Of a stretch of 27,498 bases of DNA, positions 8,051 through 14,470 are shown one piece after another. Numbering within the stretch: the stretch's first letter is position 1; each line of letters begins with the position of its first letter. The DNA comes from a virus: IMG/VR virus record IMGVR_UViG_3300028735_000029, positions 1-27,498 of that record; one strand, given 5' to 3'. The notes under the pieces were generated by a model. It was not told the origin of the DNA. It was given only the letters and a program-made list of their open reading frames with translations, and searched no databases. The position numbers were made by a program, and so were the translations under genes.

Positions 8051-8165
8051 ATTTAAGCTCCTGAAGAGGACAAAAAGCGATGTGAAAAACTTCACGCCTT
8101 AAAATTATGGTGTGCAAATTTTCGGGCATTCGTGGAGATACTACTAAAATAGGTAGAATAAGTTA
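8051..8165 (-). promoter_or_regulatory. Leader region of the core/scaffold-like gene with a small hairpin
   Basis: Non-coding leader between the terminator and the ATG at 8050. On the minus strand GTGAA (8091-8095) and TTCAC (8082-8086) form a short stem with a 4-base loop, extended past a bulge by GC/GC. TTTTTG follows at 8071-8076. This resembles a weak terminator or attenuator 25 bases before the start. GCCCGAAAAT (minus strand, 8118-8127) is complementary to ATTTTCGGGC (minus strand, 8171-8180), inside the terminator, so the two could pair alternatively. I could not identify a convincing promoter. Confidence 0.35.
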
Positions 8166-8191
8166 AAATGGCCCGAAAATATGGGCCATTT
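8166..8191 (-). terminator. Rho-independent terminator-like hairpin
   Basis: AAATGGCCC and GGGCCATTT form a perfect 9-bp stem with an 8-base AT-rich loop. On the minus strand it is followed by TTAACTTATTCT. It lies 24 bases after the stop of the gene ending at 8216 and before the core/scaffold-like leader, so it closes the accessory run. Because both arms carry A/T flanks it could act in both directions. Confidence 0.7.
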
Positions 8192-8215
8192 ACGCTCAAC
8201 TACAAGAATCCTCGC

Positions 8216-8650
8216 TTATTCTAGGTTTTGTAGCTTATACAGCGTAGAGTTGTTCAATGCTTGGATGTTGTCTATAAGATTTTGAAGCTCAGGCTCAGAA
8301 CCGCAAGAAGCCCGGTTCGCGTCTACCCAAGAACGAAAGGCATTTATAGAACACACGATACCAATATTGGGCTCTAAGAGTTCTTGCGACATAGGATACG
8401 AAAGAATCCCATAACGACCTTGAAACGCCTCGGCGAAAGAATCAGCATAATCGACAATACGCTCGTAGTAATCGTTTAAGGCTTTGTGACGAGCATAACT
8501 ACCGACCCCAGTCTCCTGGAGATGGGAAATATGTGCCCTATTACGAAGCTCAAAGCATAGGACTACCAACATACTCGCAGCAGCCCTTTGGGCTACGGTA
8601 GATCGAACTGAAGTATCTCTCTGACCTGGAATTTGAATCTTTGATAGCAT
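8216..8650 (-). CDS. Unknown helical protein
   Basis: A 144-residue protein with no family that I recognise. It looks all-helical: AQRAAASMLVVLCFELRNRA, ALNDYYERIVDYADSFAEAF and LQNLIDNIQALNNSTLYKLQ. The last of these could form a short coiled coil. GAGGAG lies six bases before the ATG, and the reading just upstream (8662-8823) stops within that leader. It is the last gene before the hairpin at 8166-8191 and the core/scaffold-like gene. Its N-terminus (MLSKIQIPGQRD) does not carry the shared MK-type tag seen in nearby genes. Confidence 0.75.
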   Translation of the reverse strand: MLSKIQIPGQRDTSVRSTVAQRAAASMLVVLCFELRNRAHISHLQETGVGSYARHKALNDYYERIVDYADSFAEAFQGRYGILSYPMSQELLEPNIGIVCSINAFRSWVDANRASCGSEPELQNLIDNIQALNNSTLYKLQNLE

Positions 8651-8661
8651 TTGCTTCTCCT

Positions 8662-8823
8662 CTATATAAAGTTCAACTTATCACTACAGCTAAGGTTTGG
8701 TGATGAGCTTCGTTGTTCCATATATTCCCAAGTTCTTCGAGTGTGGGTCGGGAGCATACGACGTGCTACGGTGAGCATCGCTGTCCAAAGATGTTCCAGC
8801 GTAGGGGATACTAAGATTTTCAT
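8662..8823 (-). CDS. Small ORF with the shared MK-type N-terminus
   Basis: A 53-codon reading in what would otherwise be an empty 200-base gap. It starts MKILVSPTLEHLWTAML, which matches the N-terminal tag of neighbouring genes, and ends 11 bases before the ATG at 8650. There is no clear ribosome site near its ATG (the nearest AAGAGA is about 16 bases away). The C-terminal half (RRTWEYMEQRSSSPNLS) is unremarkable. The tag match and the snug fit in the gap are the only support. Confidence 0.4.
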   Translation of the reverse strand: MKILVSPTLEHLWTAMLTVARRMLPTHTRRTWEYMEQRSSSPNLSCSDKLNFI

Positions 8824-8854
8824 GGTTATTAGTACAAAATCTCTTAGGTCGAAT

Positions 8855-9040
8855 CTACTGATATTCAGCAGTAGTACCTAAATTTAGTTGGTTCTTCGAG
8901 TCCCGAATCATAGAACTAGACACAGCTGCACAATTAACAATAGCAGCTGGACCAAAACCAGCTACATAAGCCTGAGTATTATAGCCAAGGTTTGGAGTGT
9001 TGAGCATCGTTTCGAGTATTCCAGACTCGACGCTGTTCAT
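8855..9040 (-). CDS. Small unknown ORF overlapping the end of a tagged gene
   Basis: A 61-residue reading. The visible sequence, MNSVESGILETMLNTPNLGY followed by a VAGFGPAAIVNCAAVSSSMI stretch, is moderately hydrophobic and has a natural amino-acid mix. It overlaps the last 62 bases of the upstream gene in another frame. The ribosome site is weak (GAAGC directly before the ATG). A TTG five codons upstream is also possible. No family is recognised. Without this reading the stretch from 8824 to 8978 would be empty. Confidence 0.4.
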   Translation of the reverse strand: MNSVESGILETMLNTPNLGYNTQAYVAGFGPAAIVNCAAVSSSMIRDSKNQLNLGTTAEYQ

Positions 9041-9641
9041 GCTTCGACATCTCAACCCTAGTAGTTAGCATTTTCAGGTCATACGGTATATGGCCCAGCC
9101 GCGTCTGAGGTGACACCGGCCCGCCGGTATCAACGTCAATGGTATTGAGATTTTTAAGCACCCTAAGTACATTTTCATCGAAGGAGTGAACAGTAAGACC
9201 ATGCTCCAAGGTCTTCAGCAGGGAAGTAATAATCTCTTCCCTAATACCTAGGTCTAAATGATCGTCGTCCACCCACGCACGATAAATGCCTAAAATATCC
9301 CTAACCTTGTGCCTATCGTCAACCACTAGATCAAAATAACCTAGGGGCTTTGCACTTCTATTACGCATTAGATCATCAGATCGAAAGATCAAGTAACGGA
9401 GAACGTTGTTAGGCAAGGTTACGGTGTCATGAGAGATACGACGCCCACCTCGCAGCAAGTAGTTATAGTTAAAGAACACGGTGGTAGCCATGTTAGTACG
9501 ACCAAAGTGGAAGATCGGTACCGGTGACTTGTCCAGGTCTTCTAAGTCAGGCTCGTAGTCATTTTCTACACTTTTGTCTTGGACCCGACGGACGTTCTCA
9601 AGATCAGCTAGGATGGAACTCATTGAAATCCAAAGTTTCAT
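8979..9641 (-). CDS. Unknown protein with the MK-type N-terminal tag
   Basis: A 220-residue protein starting MKLWISMSSILADLENV, one of the clearest examples of the shared tag. The body is charged and mostly helical with aromatic patches: MATTVFFNYNYLLRGGRRIS, VLRYLIFRSDDLMRNR and YRAWVDDDHLDLGIREEIIT. No catalytic motif is obvious and I recognise no family. Its ATG overlaps the stop of the upstream gene as ATGA, so translation is likely coupled. Confidence 0.8.
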   Translation of the reverse strand: MKLWISMSSILADLENVRRVQDKSVENDYEPDLEDLDKSPVPIFHFGRTNMATTVFFNYNYLLRGGRRISHDTVTLPNNVLRYLIFRSDDLMRNRSAKPLGYFDLVVDDRHKVRDILGIYRAWVDDDHLDLGIREEIITSLLKTLEHGLTVHSFDENVLRVLKNLNTIDVDTGGPVSPQTRLGHIPYDLKMLTTRVEMSKHEQRRVWNTRNDAQHSKPWL

Positions 9642-9922
9642 TTCTGCCCTTCTATGGACCGTGTAAAGGAGTAGGGGTACTCGTGCTCAAGTCTGCGTAA
9701 CTCAGCCGTAAACTTTTCGGCGTCGGTAATTTTACTGAGACGCTCAAAGTCCCTTATTTTCTTTTTCCATACCTTTGGATTGAACATATTGGGTGAGTAC
9801 GCGCTACGCAAGAAGGCTAAATGACGATCTATAAGATAACGAGCGAGAACCCCATGCTTCATATTTAGGGGTAGTAGGCCGTACTTAGAGGTAGAGGCCT
9901 GGGCGTGTATAAAAATTTTCAT
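9638..9922 (-). CDS. Small basic protein with the MK-type N-terminal tag
   Basis: A 94-residue protein starting MKIFIHAQASTSKYGLLPLN. A longer reading from 9979 exists, but it overlaps the upstream gene. I prefer the ATG at 9922: GAGG lies five bases upstream, it begins just after the preceding stop, and it exposes the shared tag. The rest is basic and helical, with LIDRHLAFLRSAYSPNMF and KVWKKKIRDFERLSKI. A closing helix contains AELRRLEHEYPYSF. DNA or protein binding is possible, but no family is recognised. Confidence 0.72.
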   Translation of the reverse strand: MKIFIHAQASTSKYGLLPLNMKHGVLARYLIDRHLAFLRSAYSPNMFNPKVWKKKIRDFERLSKITDAEKFTAELRRLEHEYPYSFTRSIEGQK

Positions 9923-9938
9923 AATAGCCTCAGGGGGC

Positions 9939-10235
9939 CTACGAAGTAATGCTATAGATTGTTCTATGACCTTGCTCATTCCGTAGGGTCATACGAACAG
10001 TGGTGTTTCCTTTTACATAGTAGAAATCATCTAGACCTGTATTCTGAGGATTGATCCGCCGGAATTTTATAGACTTCAATAGAGCAAAAAACAAATCTAC
10101 CTTAGCGTCATCTTCTTGAGAATTTGACACAAACGATCCGTTCGAGTCAAGAGTCAAACCGGCTCTACTCAGAGCTTCAGCAACCTGAGGGTCTAACTTG
10201 TCCCACATTCGGCTAGTACTTATCCAGATCTTCAC
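9939..10235 (-). CDS. Small protein with the MK-type N-terminal tag, GTG start
   Basis: A 98-residue protein starting (GTG) MKIWISTSRMWDKLDPQVAE. AAGG lies six bases before the GTG, which supports this start. A helical first half (DPQVAEALSRAGLTL) is followed by VDLFFALLKSIKFRRINPQN and a strand-rich end with FYYVKGNTTVRMTLRNEQG. No family is recognised. A Leu/Pro/Val-type motif, DP.VAEAL, also occurs in the next tagged gene upstream (PPDVAEALKKAI). The two may therefore be distant relatives, or both may carry the same local helix after the tag. Confidence 0.75.
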   Translation of the reverse strand: MKIWISTSRMWDKLDPQVAEALSRAGLTLDSNGSFVSNSQEDDAKVDLFFALLKSIKFRRINPQNTGLDDFYYVKGNTTVRMTLRNEQGHRTIYSITS

Positions 10236-10329
10236 GAAACACCTTCTATGACAGAACTAAGTTGTAGAACACTCACGGCAAACGGAGGGCTTAAACTCAT
10301 GCAAGCCCAAGCTGTCCGGCACCCCTACT

Positions 10330-10608
10330 CTAATTGGCCAGGGCCCACTTAGTAAGTATCTTCTTCACAGCGCGCGCTTCGTCACCTTTCCAAGACTTTA
10401 AGTTGGAAAGCAGATACGCTATCTGCATGGCCAGCCCATGTGATCCATGCTCATCAGCAGCGCGCGTCATCGCATTAGCATACGTTCGCGCAGCGGGGTT
10501 ACCGGATTCTTGCGCTGCCTTTATTGCTTTTTTGAGAGCCTCAGCCACGTCAGGTGGCATATAAGCACTGAAGTCAAAGTTAGAGGCGAGAGATATGAAG
10601 ATTTTCAT
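10330..10608 (-). CDS. Small Ala-rich helical protein with the MK-type N-terminal tag
   Basis: A 92-residue protein starting MKIFISLASNFDFSAYMPPD. After the tag it is almost entirely helical and Ala/Lys-rich: VAEALKKAIKAAQESGNPAA, RTYANAMTRAADEHG and LLSNLKSWKGDEARAVKKIL. AAGGA lies nine bases before the ATG. The tag ends at a Pro-Pro before the first helix, so tag and body look like separate units. No known family. The 94 bases after its stop contain a 6-bp hairpin (GGGCTT/AAGCCC) and only very short readings. Confidence 0.78.
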   Translation of the reverse strand: MKIFISLASNFDFSAYMPPDVAEALKKAIKAAQESGNPAARTYANAMTRAADEHGSHGLAMQIAYLLSNLKSWKGDEARAVKKILTKWALAN

Positions 10609-10650
10609 GAGTGCTCTTCCTTATGCTACTTGAACATTAGTTGGACCAAT

Positions 10651-11022
10651 TTAGCCCTGGATAATTCGTATTGAAGATCCGGCTACAGTAAGCTCGGAGG
10701 ACAGGTTCCCAGTAACGCTTACATAAGATGCACCTAGGCTGACCTTAAAGGTAAAGCTAGAGTCAGTTCTTTCTAGCTCTTGAACCTTAAGACCTTCGCG
10801 GTTAGCCGCACGCTTGAGCTCAAAGATAACTTTCTCTAAAGGCAAGCCATTGAGATTGTCTAGATCTATTGACTTCATCATCAAGAAATTCCCCGAGAAC
10901 AGGGTAACATCTTGCTTAGAACCAAACTTTGACACCAAGGCTTGCTCAAACTTATAAAAATTGCTCACTACCGGAAAAATGTTACCGGAAGGCATAGATA
11001 AAGAAACATAAATTGTGGACAT
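10651..11022 (-). CDS. Unknown alpha/beta protein with a variant N-terminal tag
   Basis: A 123-residue protein starting MSTIYVSLSMPSGNIFPVVS. The tag here begins MSTIYVSLS instead of MK but keeps the hydrophobic-Ser-x-Ser pattern. The body is mixed: FYKFEQALVSKFG, KVIFELKRAANREGLKVQEL, and a beta-hairpin-like end with SSFTFKVSLGASYVSVTGNL. The ribosome site is weak (GAAAG nine bases upstream). No family is recognised. Confidence 0.75.
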   Translation of the reverse strand: MSTIYVSLSMPSGNIFPVVSNFYKFEQALVSKFGSKQDVTLFSGNFLMMKSIDLDNLNGLPLEKVIFELKRAANREGLKVQELERTDSSFTFKVSLGASYVSVTGNLSSELTVAGSSIRIIQG

Positions 11023-11075
11023 GCTAAGTACTTTCTATACAGGAGGATTAACAACACCGGTTGAGCACCCCAGAC

Positions 11076-11288
11076 CTAAGGTCTTACCGGAGATCTTGCT
11101 AGATCTTTTCTTGAACCTCGCAGATGAATCGGACCACACGAATGAAGCTGGATATGATAAACATCAAGCCCTTGGGAAGATAAACCAACCCAAAATTTCG
11201 CGCTATTTCTCAAATTACAAACTATGCCATTCCCACTTTTACCTGAGTCAAAGATAACGATTTTATTGTTATCCGGCAAATTTTGCAT
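11076..11288 (-). CDS. Doubtful small ORF in a poorly coding stretch
   Basis: A 70-residue reading, MQNLPDNNKIVIFDSGKSGN and onward. The first 45 residues look protein-like. The last 25 (for example RGSRKDLARSPVRP) look like out-of-frame translation. No ribosome site precedes it. In the same stretch a second frame offers a 21-codon reading (MFIISSFIRVV..., 11099-11164) after AAGGG. A third frame stays open almost to the next gene. The region may hold a small gene, a decayed gene or a frameshift. I list the longest reading with low confidence. Confidence 0.3.
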   Translation of the reverse strand: MQNLPDNNKIVIFDSGKSGNGIVCNLRNSAKFWVGLSSQGLDVYHIQLHSCGPIHLRGSRKDLARSPVRP

Positions 11289-11317
11289 TTCAGATCTAGT
11301 TGGGTCGAAGCTATCAC

Positions 11318-11608
11318 CTAGTAAACGTCTAAGATTTTACGCCTAGTATATGACTTATGCCAAGTTCGTAAAAGCTTCTTCAAAGTAGAGGAGTTCTTAG
11401 TTGCCTTAGTTGCTTCTTGTTTGCACCTAGGACAGCTAGTTCTTCCGGCCGTAGCTAACGGCTGTACCCTTCCAGTATATATTAACTGATGCTTATGACA
11501 TTTAATCTTGTACTTACGTTCCGGAGTTTGCTTTAGCAAGGTATATCTAGCTGGACCTTGAGCTTTATCTACTCTTTCCTGCCAATCTCTTAGAGTAAGG
11601 GACTTCAT
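11318..11608 (-). CDS. Small basic protein with a putative zinc-binding treble-clef motif
   Basis: A 96-residue, Lys/Arg-rich protein. The centre reads KYKIKCHKHQLIYTGRVQPL, then TAGRTSCPRCKQEATKA. This C-x-x-H ... C-x-x-C pattern resembles the treble-clef zinc repeat (often seen as C..HG.F ... GCP.C) found in phage and homing-endonuclease-associated DNA-binding proteins. Flanking helices are basic (STLKKLLRTWHKSYTRRKIL). No nuclease catalytic motif is visible, so I call it a putative DNA- or RNA-binding protein. No clear ribosome site precedes the ATG. It does not carry the MK-type tag beyond its first two residues. Confidence 0.65.
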   Translation of the reverse strand: MKSLTLRDWQERVDKAQGPARYTLLKQTPERKYKIKCHKHQLIYTGRVQPLATAGRTSCPRCKQEATKATKNSSTLKKLLRTWHKSYTRRKILDVY

Positions 11609-11635
11609 GAGCCATTTTTGTACGAGTGGTAAGGG

Positions 11636-11702
11636 AGCCCAATTATCCCTAGTGAACAGTGCAAGTGCTCACAGGCTGGCCGGCCTTCAGAACAATTGGG
11701 CT
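11636..11702 (-). ncRNA. Candidate structured RNA between the protease gene and the next gene
   Basis: On the minus strand AGCCCAATT (11694-11702) pairs with AATTGGGCT (11636-11644) in a perfect 9-bp closing stem. Inside, GTGAGCA and TGTTCAC form a 7-bp stem with the 7-base loop CTTGCAC. It can be lengthened by CCT/AGG across a bulged T. A GGCCGGCC palindrome occupies the other arm. The element starts 11 bases after the protease stop and lacks a T-run, so it is not an ordinary terminator. It does not fold as a tRNA, because it has no T-arm or D-arm. Function unknown. Confidence 0.45.
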
Positions 11703-11712
11703 TTACTACTCT

Positions 11713-12459
11713 TTACAATACACTCGGATTCATGACATGAGGACCAATGGCTATTTTAAAGGCGGGGTCCGCTACTACTGAGGTTTCGAAACCGACAATA
11801 TCGTGACATTGACGGTAGGCCAAGCGTCCATCAGGAAGGGCATAGGGGCGCCGGCGAAGGAAAGTATGGTCACAAGTTGATGTACTACCAAACTTTGTTT
11901 GTCCTACGGTCTTACCGCAAATGGAGCACGTGTATGACTTGTAGTAGAAGCCTACTGAGTAGGCATTATTCTCTCCGCTTAGGATAGAATTGACTAACAG
12001 GGGATCTTTGGACCTATCGTATGCCATCAGCTCAACTAACTTATAGTACCGGCCATTACCAAACCTACGAATAGGACGAATAAATACATCTAAAATAATG
12101 CCCTTGGCCTTTGTGTAGTCCCGGTTATCATGTTCTAGATGGCACGGCTTTCCTCTAAATGTCTTAAAGGCCTGCATACCTAACTCGGGGTTAAACTTTA
12201 GCATCTCTTTGAGTGTAACTGAGTCCCCGTTAGTATTGGGGAGGTCACTGTTCATCACCGGAACGGGGACAAGAACGTAATCTCTAATATCTGGACTCAA
12301 GTTATAAACCTTGGCAGCGAAGGGGAGCCAGACATTGGCTTCTATGCTACGAGAAGGATCATCGGATAAGCGTTGAACAACATCCTCAACCTTATACTTG
12401 TTAAGTTCTATAGCTGCCCCGCTCAAACCAAACGAGTGCGAAACGAATTCTTTGTCCAT
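11713..12459 (-). CDS. Prohead (capsid maturation) serine protease with a zinc-binding insert
   Basis: A 248-residue protein matching the phage prohead protease pattern. A hydrophobic strand is followed by MNSDLPNTNGDSVTLKEML. Next come KTFRGKPCHLEHDNRDYTKA with the likely catalytic His (107 or 110), a strand LVELMAYDRSKDPLLVNSIL, and SGENNAYSVGF with the likely nucleophile Ser168. Residues 178-198 (CSICGKTV...STCDH) form a zinc-knuckle-like C-x-x-C ... C-x-H insert directly after the active-site strand. Such enzymes cleave scaffold, core and capsid proteins inside the prohead before packaging. The start at 12459 has a modest TAGG site. It sits among the genes that carry the shared N-terminal tag. 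Confidence 0.82.
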   Translation of the reverse strand: MDKEFVSHSFGLSGAAIELNKYKVEDVVQRLSDDPSRSIEANVWLPFAAKVYNLSPDIRDYVLVPVPVMNSDLPNTNGDSVTLKEMLKFNPELGMQAFKTFRGKPCHLEHDNRDYTKAKGIILDVFIRPIRRFGNGRYYKLVELMAYDRSKDPLLVNSILSGENNAYSVGFYYKSYTCSICGKTVGQTKFGSTSTCDHTFLRRRPYALPDGRLAYRQCHDIVGFETSVVADPAFKIAIGPHVMNPSVL

Positions 12460-12513
12460 GGTTAAACCTAGTTAAAGTTGGGTAGGGTCTTGCTAATATG
12501 CCGTGCCTGGGCG

Positions 12514-12789
12514 TTACTGGCCACCATCAGGTAGACCGCCATATTGCCCGACTACATTTACGATGTTAGTTCTAGGCAGGTCTAGCCGTAGCCGAGTTTT
12601 AGTTGGGACGCCCAGGGGACTCATTGTATCGGGTCCGAGGTCCGGTACTGTCCTCAAAGAGGAAAAAATTTTACGGTAGGGGCTTGTTGGATGCAACTCA
12701 TGATACTGGAGTTTTTGGTTATCTGATAATGACTTGTACCATGATATGGCCTTACCTAACTTCAAGTTCGAGCTAACGATAAGTTTCAT
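12514..12789 (-). CDS. Small protein with the MK-type N-terminal tag
   Basis: A 91-residue protein starting MKLIVSSNLKLGKAISWYKS. I chose the ATG at 12789: AAGGA lies six bases upstream and this start exposes the tag. A longer reading to 12882 overlaps the topoisomerase gene and lacks a ribosome site. The tag is followed by SLSDNQKLQYHELHPTSPYR, a compact W/Y/H-rich helix pair. The rest is Pro/Gly-rich and probably extended, ending GQYGGLPDGGQ. No enzyme motif is visible. Confidence 0.75.
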   Translation of the reverse strand: MKLIVSSNLKLGKAISWYKSLSDNQKLQYHELHPTSPYRKIFSSLRTVPDLGPDTMSPLGVPTKTRLRLDLPRTNIVNVVGQYGGLPDGGQ

Positions 12790-12838
12790 CAGGTTTCCTT
12801 GGTCAGTGGACCGCGCGACGCTTTGGCAAGGTAGCAGT

Positions 12839-14467
12839 TTACTTAGGTAACCACTTGGGACGACGAAGGCCCAAACTTTCAAAGTAATCTGCTATAGGAG
12901 CAGGATCGATATAACTCCTTATAGCGGTAGCGGAAGTGACCTTTTCGCCATTTCTATGGTGTAGCGCTTCCCCGATCTTGAGCGCCTCTTCCTTAAACCA
13001 ACGCTCAACCGCAGACTGCTTGAGAAACGAATTTTTCTTGAAAGGAGCTTTGGCTAAAATAGCCAGAGCTAGTTTCGTACCCGCGATCTGACGGAACTTA
13101 TGCGGGGTAAGTTGAATGCCCAAGCTCTTAAGGTAAGCTGAAACCATCTGACGAGTTATGAGGTGCCGGCGGTACGTGAACACTGCAGCCGTTTTATCTT
13201 TACCAGCTACTAGCTCCTTTATGATCTCAGCAACCTTCTTGGAAATAGCATCGTTTAACTTATACTCTGTATACTGATTAGTACCCTTCTTACCCGTATA
13301 GTCAAACACTATCTTAGTGGGTAGGATCCGCAAGTGGCCAACTTGCAAGGTGCTCAAACCATAGGTAGGCTCACCTGCTGTTTGATTGCCCTTGCCTCCT
13401 ATTCGGGCCGAAGTCTTGTAAAGTAACTCAACCATTGCGGCTAAAATTTGATCCTCGCTACCCTTTTTATTGAGATCGACCCGCCACTTAGCCACATGCT
13501 CATCTTCAGCTTTGAGGAAGTCCTGAACTAGCGAATGCCGAGCAGCCTTGTTGCCAGATAAGAAAGTGGTAGTGCGATACCTAGCAAAGTGATTAACCCC
13601 GCTTAGAACATAAGTATTGTCTAACTCGGGATTATATTTGGGATTCATAACCACAGTACCAAACGGTACTTTATCAAGCATTCGACCTTCTGCTGTATAG
13701 GCCTTGCCGGACTCATCCATCAAACCGCCCGTAAACCCTCTGGGTAAGTTATTGGGCATACCCAAGCCCTCTAAGTGAGAGCGTATCAGATCAATTGAAA
13801 CCAGTGGTGTTTTCTGCTTACGAACAAACCGGAAGATCTCATGCTTAACTGAGCGATTTAAGATCTTAGCGTATTTAGCGTACTCAGCAAATACTTCGGG
13901 ATGGGCTGCTCGGGCAGCCTGAGCTTCTTTAGGAGTCAAGAAATATTCGTCGGTCTTGTTAGTTAATTTTCTAACCAAAGGTTTAATTTTCGCGGCAGCT
14001 TCTTTGAAGGTCATGCCTTCAATTTCTATGTCGTCTTCCGTGGTGAATATAGCCGTTAAAGCCGGGTTATTTAGAATTCGTACATTTTTCTCGATCTTAT
14101 TCCAAGCTGCGTCCGAGTCATTATACAAGTTCTGAGCACACGCTTTCAAGAACTCCAACCGTTCGTGGTCAATAGATACGTCACGATCAAATGAAGCCCG
14201 AGCACCTCTTAAAATCGAGCCTAACTCTACCGCGTCTTCATGGCTAATCTTTTTAGTAAGCAAGAATTTATTGAAGTATTTCGTAACTTGCTTATAAATA
14301 CCGTGCTGCTTCAGCAGGTCGTTTGACAGAAGGATCTTACCTCGAAGCTCAGGGTAAAACTCTTTAATGTCATTTCCATTTACTTCTAAGATCATGAGTA
14401 CAAGTACGGTTAAGAAAGCGTCTATGCTTTCTGTTGAGGTACTAAGACTGGTAAAATAAATTTTCAT
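12839..14467 (-). CDS. DNA topoisomerase IB with a long N-terminal extension
   Basis: A 542-residue protein. The C-terminal half holds a poxvirus/bacterial-type topoisomerase IB core. TSARIGGKGN has Arg355; TYGLSTLQVGHL follows; YTGKKG has Lys393/394. TPHKFRQIAGTKLALAIL has Arg459, and ATAIRSYIDP has the probable nucleophile Tyr519. Spacings between these residues fit the family. The enzyme would nick one strand through a 3'-phosphotyrosine and relax supercoils without ATP. The first 270 residues are mostly helical and larger than in the poxvirus enzyme. The N-terminus is the shared tag (MKIYFTSLSTS). AAGG lies six bases before the ATG, and the gene begins four bases after the ligase stop. 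A tyrosine recombinase is less likely because of the TYGLSTL motif. Confidence 0.85.
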   Translation of the reverse strand: MKIYFTSLSTSTESIDAFLTVLVLMILEVNGNDIKEFYPELRGKILLSNDLLKQHGIYKQVTKYFNKFLLTKKISHEDAVELGSILRGARASFDRDVSIDHERLEFLKACAQNLYNDSDAAWNKIEKNVRILNNPALTAIFTTEDDIEIEGMTFKEAAAKIKPLVRKLTNKTDEYFLTPKEAQAARAAHPEVFAEYAKYAKILNRSVKHEIFRFVRKQKTPLVSIDLIRSHLEGLGMPNNLPRGFTGGLMDESGKAYTAEGRMLDKVPFGTVVMNPKYNPELDNTYVLSGVNHFARYRTTTFLSGNKAARHSLVQDFLKAEDEHVAKWRVDLNKKGSEDQILAAMVELLYKTSARIGGKGNQTAGEPTYGLSTLQVGHLRILPTKIVFDYTGKKGTNQYTEYKLNDAISKKVAEIIKELVAGKDKTAAVFTYRRHLITRQMVSAYLKSLGIQLTPHKFRQIAGTKLALAILAKAPFKKNSFLKQSAVERWFKEEALKIGEALHHRNGEKVTSATAIRSYIDPAPIADYFESLGLRRPKWLPK

Positions 14468-14470
14468 AGG

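Noticed and set aside
8048-8095. Upstream GTG start for the core/scaffold-like protein giving MKFFTSLF, similar to the N-terminal tag
   Set aside because: AAGG is only two bases from the GTG, whereas AGGAG is well placed for the ATG at 8050; the resemblance is noted but not trusted.
10232-10300. A 22-codon ORF (MSLSPPFAV...) whose stop overlaps the GTG start at 10235
   Set aside because: Too short and without a clear ribosome site; the overlap alone is weak support.
11015-11257. Plus-strand open frame of 80 codons with a nearby AGGAGG
   Set aside because: The AGGAGG lies inside the frame, not before an ATG, and no other plus-strand gene is supported anywhere in the window.
11636-11702. tRNA gene
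   Set aside because: The closing stem is 9 bp and there is no T-arm, D-arm or 3' CCA; kept only as a generic structured RNA candidate.
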